Below, piece by piece: positions 9,734-20,400 of a stretch of 64,000 bases of DNA. The DNA is from Xiphydria camelus (lineage: Eukaryota > Arthropoda > Insecta > Hymenoptera > Xiphydriidae). A program made the position numbers and the translations under genes. Within the stretch, counting starts at the first letter, position 1; every line of letters begins with the position of its first letter. The stretch is taken from positions 13,014,138 to 13,078,137 of the forward strand of contig OY783196.1 in the NCBI GenBank assembly GCA_963678675.1, written 5' to 3'. Below the pieces are notes generated by a model. It saw nothing but the letters and a program-made list of their open reading frames with translations, did not search any database and was not told the origin of the DNA.

Positions 9734-10852
9734 GCCAGACTGCGCAGGATCTTCGTATCAGGACCCTTAATAAAGCTTGATGGATTCACACTCCCAGATG
9801 GTAGGAGTGTGGATAGCCATGAAGAAGTATTGATGCACCTTTTGGAGGTGCATTTTCCAGGCTCCGACCTTGCGATGCAAGGGATACCCACTATTGAAGA
9901 GGATCGATCGGGGAGTAGGTCAGGGGACTGGAAGACTACCGCAAAGGTAGTCACAATCAGCAGGATCGAGTGGGCCATTAAAGACTTTTAGAGATTTAAG
10001 AGCCTGGGGGCGGATGGGATCTTCCCAGCTCTTCTACAGTAGGGAGGTAAGGACCTATTGAAATGCCCCTATATTATCTACAGATCCTGTCTGGCTTTGG
10101 GATATACCTCTAAGGGCTGGTTTTACCAACAGGTATAAACGCGGTATAGCGCTATACTGAGAATAACCATAAGGCTTATTGCTGGTTATTCTCAGTATAG
10201 CGCTATACCGCGTTTATACCGTGTTGGTAAAACCGGCTCTAAAGCTTGGAGAAAGGTCAGTGTAGTCTTTATACCCAAACTGGGTAAGAACTACTATGAC
10301 CAGGCCAAGTCCTTTAGGCCTATCAGCCTGACATCATTCTTGCTCAAAACACTGGAGAGACTGATTGATAGGTATATCAGGGATACCGCTCTGATCGAAA
10401 GACCGATAGAGCGGACTCAACATGCATACCAGACCGGTAAATCCGTAGAGACGGCTCTCCACTGTCTCGTTCGCAAGATAGAAGGGTCTCTAGATAGGAA
10501 GGAATCGGTTTTGAGTGTGTTTTTGGATATTGAGGGGGCTTTTGACAACACCTCCTTTGAAGCCATCTGTGAGGCGGCGCGAGGGTTCGGCATCGATGAA
10601 TCCATCGTTAGGTGGATCCAGAGTATGCTGCAGACGCAGGGGTACTCTCCCCACTCCTGTGAACTCTGGTGGTGGACGGGGTTCTGGTGGAGCTCAGGGA
10701 GGCTGGTTTCACTATGCAGGGTTATGTTGATGATTTGGCTATCTCTGATAAGGGGACCCATATTCATAGGAACTTTTTTCTTATTTTCATCCAAGGAACC
10801 CATCCTTGAAGTTTGTCGCAATATTAAAGAATCACCCGGTATATATAGTATA
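9734..10852 (+). pseudogene. Non-LTR retrotransposon reverse transcriptase fragment
   Basis: The plus strand encodes an RT of the Jockey/R1 type. Before the RT core come LDGFTLPDGRSV and EVLMHLLEVHFPGS, then SLGADGIFPALLQ with in-frame stops. The core follows with KSFRPISLTSFLLKTLERL, HAYQTGKSVETALHCLV and LSVFLDIEGAFDN. Near 10,640 the frame slips, and the catalytic box continues as GYVDDLAI at about 10,719-10,742 in another frame. The endonuclease and C-terminus are missing. A 126 bp MITE (10,114-10,239) interrupts the reading; removing it and one target copy keeps the frame. Confidence 0.85.
10114..10239. mobile_element. PIF/Harbinger-like MITE
   Basis: A near-perfect palindrome with ends GGGCTGGTTTTACC and GGTAAAACCGGCTC, flanked by TAA (10,111-10,113 and 10,240-10,242). 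A 3 bp TWA target duplication is the hallmark of PIF/Harbinger elements. It has no coding capacity. Confidence 0.8.
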
Positions 10853-11115
10853 TATACAGGGCGTCCAATTTCAATCGTTGCAGCAGAATATCTCGAGAAA
10901 TACACATCCTAGGAAAGAAGTGTCCCATATAAAATGTATCCAGTACAAAGCATGGCCACAAGCTGACTGTATCAGTTTCATCACAGATGGCGCTGCAATC
11001 GGTGAATTTGGGGAAAATTATTTTATACAAAGGGGAACCCCCAATTTTTATTCCACATTGTGATTCTATGCTAAAAACGAAATAACTTTTGCCTGAAACT
11101 TTTTGAAGTGAAACT
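10853..11115. repeat. Terminal part of a CAGGGCGTCC element
   Basis: Starting CAGGGCGTCCAATTTC after TA, this segment resembles, in inverted orientation, the end of the mariner relic at 26,993-27,240: 'atatctcgagaaa', 'cgccatctgtgatg' type motif, 'attctatgctaaaaacg'. It truncates the preceding RT fragment. The partner end is not evident. Confidence 0.55.
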
Positions 11116-11581
11116 TCTTATGCGACGTCGGAGCGTTAAACATCTAATGCTCCTGTGGAGGGGGTATGGTACCGTGGGGCCACAGAAGTGTCACTCTAAA
11201 TTCCGCGAACAACGTTGCCTTTCTCGTTCACTCTCTGTCGTCACTCTTTCTTAGCCTCTGCTTTAGCAGAAGTTGGCAGATTTAAGTTTCGATTCGGCGC
11301 GCGCGGTGGCAGAACGCTTATATATGATGTCGTACATATCGCGCGAGAGCATTAGCGATCGGATATACAGGTGTGTTTAATAATTAAACAGTGTAACGCG
11401 TGGATGGCAGCCGAGACGACATGCGCTAGCATGCTAACGGTTCAAGGGTTGGGAAAGGCCCGGAGTGCGTCACAGAGGACGCACTGGTAGGGCGCAGGTT
11501 GATAGGGTGGACGCATCGCACGATGAGTCACCGGTCATCAGGTCTGTGATTTGCTAACCGCTAGGTCGCCGAGGACTATTT
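11116..11581. other. Unassigned sequence
   Basis: This stretch is moderately GC-rich (11,130-11,560) with no ORF, no RNA gene and no repeat that I recognise. Confidence 0.4.
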
Positions 11582-11819
11582 CTGTGGTACTAAGGCAAAA
11601 CCCGATATAAAAAAAAAGCGGGGTTTTGTTTTTAATGTCAATATGTACAGTCAGCAATGAAGAATATGATGACAAAACCCGATATGGCTCCAAATTACCT
11701 ACAACTTAACAAAATAATATTCCGATTACGCTCTACGTCTATTGAATTGGTCGGTGGTTTGAAGCGTCTCCTGAAAAATCAACTTTCTTGATATATTGGG
11801 TTCTGCCTTAGTACCACAG
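11582..11819. mobile_element. MITE with CTGTGGTACTAAGG inverted ends
   Basis: CTGTGGTACTAAGG at 11,582 is inverted as CCTTAGTACCACAG ending at 11,819, followed inward by pairing of 'caaaacccgatat' with 'atatattgggttctg' type sequence. ATTT flanks both sides (11,578-11,581 and 11,820-11,823), a possible 4 bp duplication. There is no ORF and the superfamily is uncertain. Confidence 0.65.
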
Positions 11820-12999
11820 ATTTAACCCCGTCCGTGAGCAGCTAGCGGCAGACTGATCTAAGTCTCGATAAAAAAATTGTGACGTGATGGCCAAATTTTG
11901 ACACCGGATTCGTGATCAGGAGGCAAAATTACTACGGATAACATATATCGCATGAAAAGTATATACCAGTTTTTTTTTTAGAACTATGTACTGAGCGGTA
12001 TAAACCGATGTTCAGAATTCCGACTATCATTTGTCAGAACAGTCTCATATGCAAGAATAATAATCGAAATATAATAAAAAGGCAGATAATTAGGTCCGTT
12101 ATTTATATATAGATTATTTATTTCGAATTAGTTCCATAAAAGATAAGACTATGTTAATGCAAGCATTACGAATAATTTTTTATATTTCATATTACGGTAG
12201 GTAACAAATAAAAATATTAGAAACAGTGTTCTGTGAAAACAATATTATTGTATGAACTACATACCTTGTACTTCAACATTCATGACAAAAAAAAACATGT
12301 TGTCTTACAGCAATACACCACTGCATCTTTGTATGTAAATAAAAGATCGCAGCAAACCAAGTATACGCTATCGTCTTACTTTGAGAGCCTGTGATTCACT
12401 GCGCACACACAGGAGACGATATTTTTATAGAAACAATATTGGGTACAATCAGATGGATCCGCCCATGTCAATATGTAGGTAAAGTTGGTGCTAAATCTAG
12501 CGTTTCGACTACTGTGCGACGCTCCTTCGCCACATCCGAGCAGCCCGACCGGCATCGCCTCCAACGCTTCTCCGATTCCATCCCTCTCGGGATCTTCTCC
12601 CTCACACATACACACACCCATTCACCACTTGTATTCCCATATCGCGAATAAACCATAGTTATTATTTGTTCTCGCTCCGTGCGTATCTACTCCTCCTACA
12701 ACAGATAATTATTGTAGTTGATTGGTACCTTAAAAATATAGAAATATCGGTGATGTGTTGTGCAGATGGACTATTAGATACTTAGTTTTGATGTGTGAAA
12801 TATTTTTTTGTTTATTATATTATTATTTTTATATTCAAAGAAACTAATAACATTACATTATCTTATTTTAACAAAAGGAAAATTCGGTTGAACAGTTTAA
12901 TAAATAATTTAATTCTATCGATACTTTAAAATTTATTTCTATTAACCCACGTATCAGTCGCTAATGAAATAACGTGAATGTCGAACAACAAATTACCAC
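11820..12999. other. Unassigned AT-rich sequence
   Basis: Mostly AT-rich, with a GC-richer stretch at 12,450-12,660. The short ORFs there have no recognisable domain and overlap on both strands. A short CA run is at 12,604-12,617. I see no gene. Confidence 0.4.
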
Positions 13000-13190
13000 C
13001 GTATATATGTCGCAGACAAATAGCAACTTTAGGCAGATAGAATCTGCCTAGGCAAATACTAACTGCCTGGGCAAATAGCTTTATTATGTTTATTTCTGAT
13101 TAAACACCATTTGCCTAGGCAAATAGTATCTGCCGGAACCGTTGTTAGGCAAATAGTATCTAGTCTATTTCAGTTCAATAATTTGTGGTT

Positions 13191-13535
13191 ATACCGTATG
13201 TCCCACTCTGTACGGGCCAGTTTGAAGTTACCTTCGGAGAGGCTTGGTCGGTACTTGAGTGATTTAATACCGGTAGAACTCGAGTCGATAGTTAGAGTTG
13301 GTGTCAATTCTGGAGATCGAAGCGTCTAACCTCGAAATTATGGATTTAAATGGAATGGAATTACTCACCATTATTCACAAATTCATAATTTCGTGGTTAG
13401 ACGCTTCGATCTCCCGAATTGACACCAACTCTAACTACCGACTCGACTTCTGCCGGTATTAAATCACTCAAATACCGACCAAGCCTCCCCGAAGGTAACT
13501 TCAAACTGGCCCGTACAGAGTGGGACATACGGTAT
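13191..13535. mobile_element. Nested 345 bp palindrome
   Basis: ATACCGTATGTCCCACTC at 13,191 is inverted as GAGTGGGACATACGGTAT ending at 13,535; arms of about 155 bp pair almost throughout around a 35 bp centre. The inner arm sequence (GTCAATTC-GGAGATCGAAGCG) also occurs inside the large palindrome at 47.9-48.1 kb and 52.1-52.3 kb. Confidence 0.8.
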
Positions 13536-13699
13536 GCATATCATAAGAGTAATTGCTCCTCAGATAAACTTCAGTATTTTAGTAATTTATTAGGTGTGGG
13601 TTTGATAATTGTAGATGGATGTTTCTTTATGTTATCCAGTGCGGGAAATTTCTAAATACCTAATCAAGCTTTTATGTCGTTGGCAAATGGTCGTTTCAG

Positions 13700-14075
13700 A
13701 CAAATAGCTTTGCCTAGGAAAATAGCTCTTGTGGCTTCGCTCGCTCTTCTGACTCTAATCTAACTTAACCCAGTCCAATGCATTAAAATATAAATAAATT
13801 AGATTTGGTAAGATTAGGTTAGGTTAGGTTAGGCTTGAATCGGTGGAGCGAGCGAAGCGAGCGGAGCCATAAAAGTTATTTGCAGGCAAATAGCTTTGCC
13901 TAGAAAAATATCTCTTGTGGCTTCGCTCGCTTCGCTCGCTCCGCCGACCCTAACCTAACCTAACCCAGTCTAACGCATTAAAATATTAATAAATTAGATT
14001 TGATAAGATTAGGTTAGATTAGGTTAGGCTTGAATCGGCGGAGCGAGCGAAGCGAGCGGAGCCACAAAAGTTATT
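13700..14075. repeat. Tandem pair of about 180 bp units with TTAGG runs
   Basis: Two similar units each run from 'tgtggcttcgctcg' through an inverted 'cgagcgaagcgagcgg'. Between them are CCTAA-type and TTAGG-type pentamers; the run at about 13,812-13,833 gives four consecutive TTAGG units. This is the insect telomere repeat unit, here interstitial and very short. Confidence 0.7.
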
Positions 14076-14432
14076 TGCCTGAAATGACCATTTGCCTAAC
14101 CAACCGCTCGCATGTTTTAGAAATAATTTGAAAAAATCTTGTATGCAACACGTTAGGAAATGCATTTTGTATAACTCGTGTGATAGATATTGCAATAATC
14201 TCACTCGTTACGCAAAATGAGGCATTTCCTAACTGGTTATATAAATAACTAATTTATATGCTATATGCCTAAAGAACATTTAGGCAGATACTATTTGCCT
14301 AGTCAAATAGTATCTGCCTAGTCATTTAGGAATGAATTATAAAGAAAAGCTATTTGCCCAGGCAGTTAGTATTTGCCTAGGCAGATACTATCTGCCTAAA
14401 AAAAGTTACTATTTGCCTGCGACATATATACG

Positions 14433-15171
14433 AGACGGTACGCGATGGCTTGTTTACTCAAATCGGTTTTTCGGAATACGGCGGCTCACCTTCGTAGTCC
14501 TCATTTTAAAGTGCCGACGCCGAGTAACCATTCTTGACTACGTTTATGTTCGGTGACTATACGTACCGGTATGTAGGTACCTGGTATGACACACCACAAT
14601 GCTATGACGCATTATGACGCTCGTAAATATTGTGATGCGTTGCCGCTGTGTCTTGGTGCTCCGTTTATAGAAAACAAAATATTTTTGCGAAAAGTTTTAC
14701 AGTGTTGTGAATGAGTGGGTATTTCATTCAAATTACAGTTTTGGTTTTTTATCACCCAATACTATAATGCGTGATATCAAATTATTTCTTGGAAAATCAT
14801 TACTACGATTATCAACTGCAGGTTCTCAGGCCCTTGCCAAAATTATTGGAGAACCTGTGAATTATCACGAACACCCGGGTTTAATATTTTGAACTGGTAA
14901 GCCCTGCTAAGAATTAACGTTTGTAGGTCTAAAACGAATGAACTAGGTCTATTGAAAATGTTCTCACAATGTAGAAAGTAAACCTTGCTTGTCCTTTCAT
15001 AACCTAGTTACGGTGAATATCAGATGTAGACAGGACTAACACAGACTTGTCACAATAGACCTGGGAAAGCCGTTATTATCCTATCGCATTCTCTTTCGAC
15101 GGTACTGACCAGGTAAAAGACCTTCTGAATTTTATTTCCCCCACTCTTTTCTCCTTCCTCCCACGTATGCC
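14433..15171. other. Unassigned sequence
   Basis: No repeat, RNA or protein family was recognised. Short ORFs at 14,332-14,556 and 14,707-14,892 have no visible domain. Confidence 0.4.
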
Positions 15172-15310
15172 GTATGGCCCATAAGAAACGCAACAAGTGA
15201 CATTTACCTTCGACAGTATTTGCCGACGGTGCTTGAGTCTCTTACATGTGCACCGTCGGCAAATACTGCCGAAGGTAAATGTCGCTTGTTGCGTTTCTTA
15301 TGGGACATAC
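15172..15310. mobile_element. Palindromic MITE
   Basis: GTATGGCCCATAAGAAACGC at 15,172 pairs with GCGTTTCTTATGGGACATAC ending at 15,310. Each arm is about 55 bp around a 30 bp loop. Confidence 0.75.
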
Positions 15311-15741
15311 AGTAAATGAATATGCAGTTATTTAATTTGTATTTAACACATTTAGTGTCATGAAGGTCACGAGTCGAAAAGTCGTGTTCAAAAATTGTCT
15401 GTGGCGAACGAAAAGTAAGTTCGCCATTTCGACCCGAAGTCGGCCTATGGACTCGACGGTAAGGTAGGCTGACTCCTACCTTAGACGCTCTGTGGTCCTT
15501 TTACCCCGATAGCAAGGTGACTTCACAGTGGTGGCACTGTGAGACCACGCGGTGACTTTGAGAAACATCACAGTGATGTCTTGGTGCGTGCCCACTGGGG
15601 TACCACTGTGGCATCACGCAGTGTACACAGTGGATGAAGTAGGATTTTGCAAAAGGGGAACGCACGCAGTGACTTTACCGAGGTTTTTCACTGTGTGCCC
15701 GTGCAGTGCCGCCGCCTGCCACAAGCCTAGTAGTGTCGCTC

Positions 15742-15845
15742 TTTTTTTCACACCCTACCGGGATTCGAACCTGCGATCTTTAGGATACGAGAGACTTCAA
15801 AACTGGGAATGCTTTCGCATTCTACCAATTGAGCCACCGACTCTT
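15742..15845 (-). repeat. tRNA-like SINE (Pol III A and B boxes)
   Basis: On the minus strand, TGGCTCAATTGG (15,836-15,825) fits the A box and GGTTCGAATCC (15,771-15,761) fits the B box of a tRNA promoter. A GAATGC-GAAA-GCATTC hairpin sits between them. The A-to-B distance is longer than in a tRNA, the T stem is poor and the acceptor ends do not pair, so a functional tRNA is unlikely. An A-run follows the B-box side (15,748-15,742 read on the minus strand). This points to a tRNA-derived SINE or tRNA relic. Confidence 0.55.
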
Positions 15846-16499
15846 CAAGCGGTGTTGGTCCACTCCGGTCATAATATGGAAACCGGACATGACAGTGACT
15901 GCTCTCGAAGGTTCTCATTATATTAAAACAAAAATTTGATATTTTCTTTTTTAAAATAAATGTCAACATAACCACGTAACATAAACAAATAATTTGTAAA
16001 TAAAAGTAGTTTTAAAAGTGCAAGTGCAATAAACCCAATTCATAAATGATGAATATCGGTATCGAAGATATCTTATCAATTCTAGGAGAGTCAAAAATGC
16101 CGCTAGTGAAAGGAGAAGCGGTATTGAAAGCAGAGAGGGTTTGCATTTTCCTGCGGAATCAAAAAGAGAAACCAAAATGCAGTGAAAATCGTCGCTTCTT
16201 GCGTACAATCGTCACATGGTACTATTTGCCCTTCCGATTTATGTACAGAAGCGTTACAGAAACATGTTTGCGTCTTCCTCTGGCCCAGCTGCACTTGCAC
16301 GTTACTTCTTTATTGTTGTTTACCAGTAAGATGTTCATTTCAACTTCGTGAGGAGCACTTGTTACATGTGACAATTGTATGCAAGAGGCGACGATTTTCA
16401 CTGCATTTTGGTTTCTCTTTTTGATTCCGCAGGAAAATACAAACTGCTTTCAATACCGCTTCTCCTTCCACTAACAGCATTTTTGACTCTCCTAGAATA

Positions 16500-18171
16500 G
16501 GGAGGTTCGGTAATTTTTTTAAAATGAAAATCGATAGAGTTTGGGTAACAAAAACGTTAACCGAAGTTGTAGCGCAAAATATTAAGAGTTAATCGTGCTA
16601 TAAATATTTAAAAATCATGAATTGACGCGAGGCTAGAAAACGGGACCTCGACACGATTCTACGTTGCGTGACGCCAGTTGCCAGACACCCCCGCCACAAC
16701 GTCCAAACTATGCTCGCAACGAGTAGATTTACCGTAGAAAACGCAACAGCCAGCAGTACGTATAAGTAGTAGTGGCTTCAGCGCGGGTTTTAACGTTCAC
16801 ACGTCCAAAAATCACATACACTTCGTTGTTGCTGTCTCGGAAGTAACTATTTCTTATTTAGTAGACGCTGCAAAGCCCGTTTAGAAGGGATAGAGTGACC
16901 AGAAATCACTGTATCAAGCTACACACCACATGCTCATCTGGGCCGCTAGGCCCGTCGGGTTTCTTCCGGTTGTAAAGTATTGGAAACTTTTTAGCAAGGG
17001 TAGAGTTATAAATCTGTACCCTCTTACCTTTCCTTTGCGATAATAAATCATATTCTTAACCCTTTCACTCACGAATGTTTATTTTTACAGCTATACAATT
17101 GATAATGTATATTCCAGCTCTTCGATGCTTCAAATTTTAATTTTTTTTAATAAAAAACAATTTTTTTTCATTAATTTAATTTTTCCAGTTTATTTATAAA
17201 TTTAATTTTTAATTTGTATGGCGGTATATGCCTTATACGTTCGTTACAATGTCCACGAATGTACTTCTTGTGAACAAACGGTCAAAATGATAATTTATGA
17301 CTTTATATATATATTAATCCACGTATTCACATTTGTGGTCACCATGTGCGAAAGGGTTATTAAACTTAGGATTATAAATATCTAACATCGAGCAGTTTTT
17401 GCTTATTTCAATACTCTCACTCAAGAAGTAATCGATTAAATTAATGTAGAAGTTTTCTTATCTATTATAACTTGCTTTTGGGGAACATAACAATGGTCCA
17501 ACATTTATTGCTACGGATTAAGGAAAAACCCCAAAAGAAGACCTCAATCAGACCAAGTAATCATTATCATTCAATCTTAAATCTATGCCGATACATACAT
17601 AGTTTGTAGATACAAATTACTCTTATATTCTAATAAGATTACATAAAAATTGATAGTATCGTGATCAAATTTATAAAAAATTAATATTCAACAGTAATCC
17701 AGTAATCTTCATCATGTGATACGTTACGCAAATCTTTAATACGTGCACTTCGTCGAAGTTTGTTTACTTCAGAATCTTTTGAGGAATTTACGTCAATCTT
17801 ATTGTTTTTATCAACTTCATCTGTCCCAACAATAAGCCTTTCCTCAAATAGAAGCTTAGCCCTTTTCCCTTCTGACCATCGCTGATTCACCCCCGAAACA
17901 TTTGCCGTTCCAAGAAAGCCAGATAGTTAAATCACGTTCGCGCTATATGCCTGCACTGCTCCCCGGGAGAAGGCGGAGCTTGTGTCTGGCAAGTGACGTC
18001 AAACCAATAAGAAAACGTTCTCGTCCCTAACATTATCGCCGGAGTTACAATGTGCAATTTGAAGTAGTAAATTTTATTTTTTTTTGAAAAATTCTTCACG
18101 TACATGGTTACTTACACATGCATAATAGTTCCCATAGAGAAATAACAAAATATTTTTGGTCCGAACCTCCC
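16500..18171. mobile_element. TA-flanked element with GGGAGGTTCGG ends
   Basis: GGGAGGTTCGG begins at 16,500 and its inverse CCGAACCTCCC ends at 18,171, with TA on both sides. A second pair of inverted blocks lies about 170-200 bp inside (GCCAGTTGCCAGACAC near 16,673 and GTGTCTGGCAAGTGACG near 17,981). The centre is AT-rich. The only ORF of note is 17,681-17,890 on the minus strand. Confidence 0.7.
17681..17890 (-). CDS. Small unrecognised ORF inside a TIR element
   Basis: This 69-residue ORF starts with ATG, is Lys/Arg/Asp/Glu-rich and contains LRRSARIKDLRN, a short basic pattern also seen at the tail of some retroelement polyproteins. I cannot assign it. It may be a remnant captured in the surrounding element rather than a gene. 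Confidence 0.25.
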   Translation of the reverse strand: MNQRWSEGKRAKLLFEERLIVGTDEVDKNNKIDVNSSKDSEVNKLRRSARIKDLRNVSHDEDYWITVEY

Positions 18172-18379
18172 TATTGACAAGATATCTTCGATACCGATAT
18201 TCATCATTTATGAATTGGGTTTATTGCACTTGCACTCTTAAAGCTACTTTTATTTACAAATACTTTGTTTACGTTACATGGTTATCTTGACATTCGGTCC
18301 GTAACGACGGCCATCTTAGGAAGAACGAAACGCCACCATACGGCGGTGTCCGACGCGAATAAAAATTCCGCAAGGCGTC

Positions 18380-18965
18380 AGGGGCCTATTTCACGGATCC
18401 GACATGTCGGATTGTCGTATACGACAAGTCACTCCGATTGGCTGTGACAGAAAGTGGTGGTGGGGGAAATCTGTCGGACCGACGGTATTTTTCGTCGTAC
18501 GAAAGTTGAGCAGTGTCGAACTTCAAGCGACGGTTTCGTACGACAAAAAATAGAGTCGTGTGCATGGCCGGGTGATGGCGCGACAGTATGTTACGTTCAA
18601 CGCCACCGATGGCTATCTGAGAAATATTGACACATCCTGAACAGCGAAGTCGAGAAGCTCCCTTCGACTTGTCTTGTCTTAGCTCGTATTGTTCAATGCG
18701 TGCGTTTTTTTATTTTTTTGTCACACGTATTTGTGAATTCATTTTACGTATTATAATGAGGAGCCGGACTGCCAAACTTCACCACTTAGCGGCACCACCA
18801 TTTCCAGACTGTCGCAGCGAAAAACAGAAGTGTCGTCAATCGACCATATTTCATGCATCCGACAAAATACCTGCGACGGACCCCCCACCCGATTTTTGCA
18901 CAACCAATCGGAGTGACTTGTCGTATACGACAATCCGACATGTCGGATCCGTGAAATAGGCCCCT
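18380..18965. mobile_element. MITE with AGGGGCCTATTTCACGG ends
   Basis: About 67 bp at the left (from AGGGGCCTATTTCACGG) are repeated inverted at the right, ending 18,965. Pairing includes TGTCGGATTGTCGTATACG. The interior has 'cgtcgtacg' repeats and no convincing gene. No target duplication could be fixed. Confidence 0.75.
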
Positions 18966-19108
18966 CAGCGAATAGACCAATCAGGATCAAGTATCCCGTT
19001 GTGGCCAAAACTCGCACTCCGGATCCTCACTGTGGCATCACAGTAACGTCACTCAGTGACGCCACCGTGTGACGCTTGGGTGAAAGTCACGCTTGGCTCT
19101 ATCGGAGT

Positions 19109-19185
19109 ATATCTGTACCCCAGGATAAAAGTGTATTTTTACAAATTGGACTTAATACACTTTTATCCTGGGGGGTACAGATATA
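19109..19185. repeat. Short palindrome
   Basis: TATCTGTACCCCAGG near 19,110 pairs with CCTGGGGGGTACAGATA ending about 19,184, including the 'ataaaagtgtat' inner stem. Confidence 0.7.
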
Positions 19186-19210
19186 GTAACTCACCGCCGT
19201 GTGTTACTAC

Positions 19211-19262
19211 CGAGAGTCAAGAGCCGGGGGCCAGGAGCCGCGAGCCGAGGGCCGAGAGGGTC
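19211..19262. repeat. GC-rich short tandem array
   Basis: Imperfect repeats of 'gagccggggg' / 'gagccgagg' type units. No other feature is seen from here to 20,000 apart from AT-rich sequence. Confidence 0.5.
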
Positions 19263-20001
19263 GGCGCCATCTGGCGTCTGGCCGCTACAGCGTAACGAGT
19301 CGCCACATGTCAAACTTTAATTAATTATCACAAAATATTTAAACAAGGTAACTGATAATTTTCTTTTTTATAAATACTGTTAAGGTCTAAAGAGTACATA
19401 AATACCAAAAGTATTAAAAAATCGGACACGTGCAAGTTCCCTATTAATTAATTATTATTTGAAAACTACTAAACGTATTAAATAACTTAATTTATGAAAA
19501 TGATAGTAAATTTTAAGTCAAACTTTTATTATACTCTTTTCGTTGAAAGGGAAATGAGTTAAGAAAATAGGAACATCATATTTCTCACTTCTTCCCCTTC
19601 CCGCTAGAATAATCCCTCTTTCAATGAAGAAAATTTAATTTTAATTTTATTTATTTATATTTTATTAATTCACAAAAATGTGTATATTTTTATTTATTTA
19701 TTTATTTATCAACATTATAGAGAGAGGAATTAATAAAATTGCTAATACATTGCCTCCCACCCCTTTCCTTTCAATTCAAGGCTACCTATAAATAATTTTC
19801 CGTTCAGAATGTTTAATTGATTATCTATGAATTTCAAATTATACGAAAAAGAGCTAAACAGCACGTGTTAAGACATCAACTAGCGCGAAAGAATATGTCC
19901 GACTTATTAAGGACAGTGAAGGCTATATTTACAACTCAGGTTTTAGAGAAAAATCCCTTTACAGGTCTTCTTAGACTTCACCAGGTCTACCCAGTTCTAA
20001 A

Positions 20002-20337
20002 CAGATCTTAAAATTTGTCTATTCAGAATTGAACAGGCAGAATATTCGACTCGGGCAGCCAGTAATTCTTGCTGGAGATTTCAATGTTAACTTTTCATTG
20101 CCAGAAGCTCAGCCACTGCTCGAATTTTTAAAAGACACATTTTCTTTTCATCTCATTAATAGTAGAAATGATTCCACTACAAAAGGAGGCACTAGGATTG
20201 ATGCAGTTTTTGCGAGAAATATTGATAATATCGAAGTTAAACATTTTGTCTCATATTTCAGTTATCATAATCCAATGATTATTTCTGTAGACTCGACTGG
20301 CGATAGAGTAGAAAATGAACAAGAAGAAAAATAGTTT
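20002..20337 (+). pseudogene. Endonuclease/exonuclease/phosphatase-fold fragment
   Basis: The plus-strand frame encodes QPVILAGDFNVNF, then TTKGGTRIDAVFARNI and FVSYFSYHNPMIISV. GDFN and the late SxHxP-like segment are the second half of an EEP (APE-like) endonuclease, the nuclease of non-LTR retrotransposons and of some Helitrons (Helentrons). The N-terminal catalytic half is missing and no ATG precedes it. It runs to a stop at 20,335. Which element it came from is uncertain. Confidence 0.6.
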
Positions 20338-20400
20338 TAATTAAAATGTTTCAAAACCATTCAAGGAATAAATTTATATTTTATATACCAGTAAGAGAGA

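Larger units (their letters stand above)
13000..14432. mobile_element. Foldback element with iterated GCAAATAG/GGCAGATA motifs
   Basis: The ends pair (TATATATGTCGCAG at 13,001 with CTGCGACATATATA ending at 14,430). The subterminal regions are packed with variants of TTTGCCTAGGCAAATAG and TAGGCAGATACTATCTGCC in both orientations, many of them self-complementary. It encloses a 345 bp palindrome (13,191-13,535) and a two-unit tandem repeat (13,700-14,075). No transposase is seen, so it is non-autonomous with an unknown helper. Confidence 0.75.
15965..18283. mobile_element. Foldback element interrupted by a second element
   Basis: Positions 15,965-16,078 recur inverted at 18,176-18,283 (shared: GATATCTTCGATACCGATAT type sequence and 'aataaacccaattcataaatg'). 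Just inside the left arm is another palindrome: about 16,079-16,200 pairs with about 16,376-16,496 (GCGGAATCAAAAAGAG against CTCTTTTTGATTCCGC). An element at 16,500-18,171 splits the structure. No long ORF is seen. Confidence 0.7.

Noticed and set aside
9734..10852. Belonging of the RT fragment to the same LINE families as elements A-F
   Set aside because: Its motifs (LERLIDRYIRD, HAYQTGKSVETALH, FLDIEGAFDN) are of a different Jockey/R1-type lineage, it is on the opposite strand and is not flanked by GA.
13700..14432. CRISPR-like array from spaced GCAAATAG repeats
   Set aside because: Repeats are degenerate, in both orientations and irregularly spaced, inside a eukaryotic foldback element.
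15742..15845. Functional tRNA gene
   Set aside because: Acceptor ends do not pair, the T stem is weak and the A-to-B box spacing is too long; a SINE or relic fits better.
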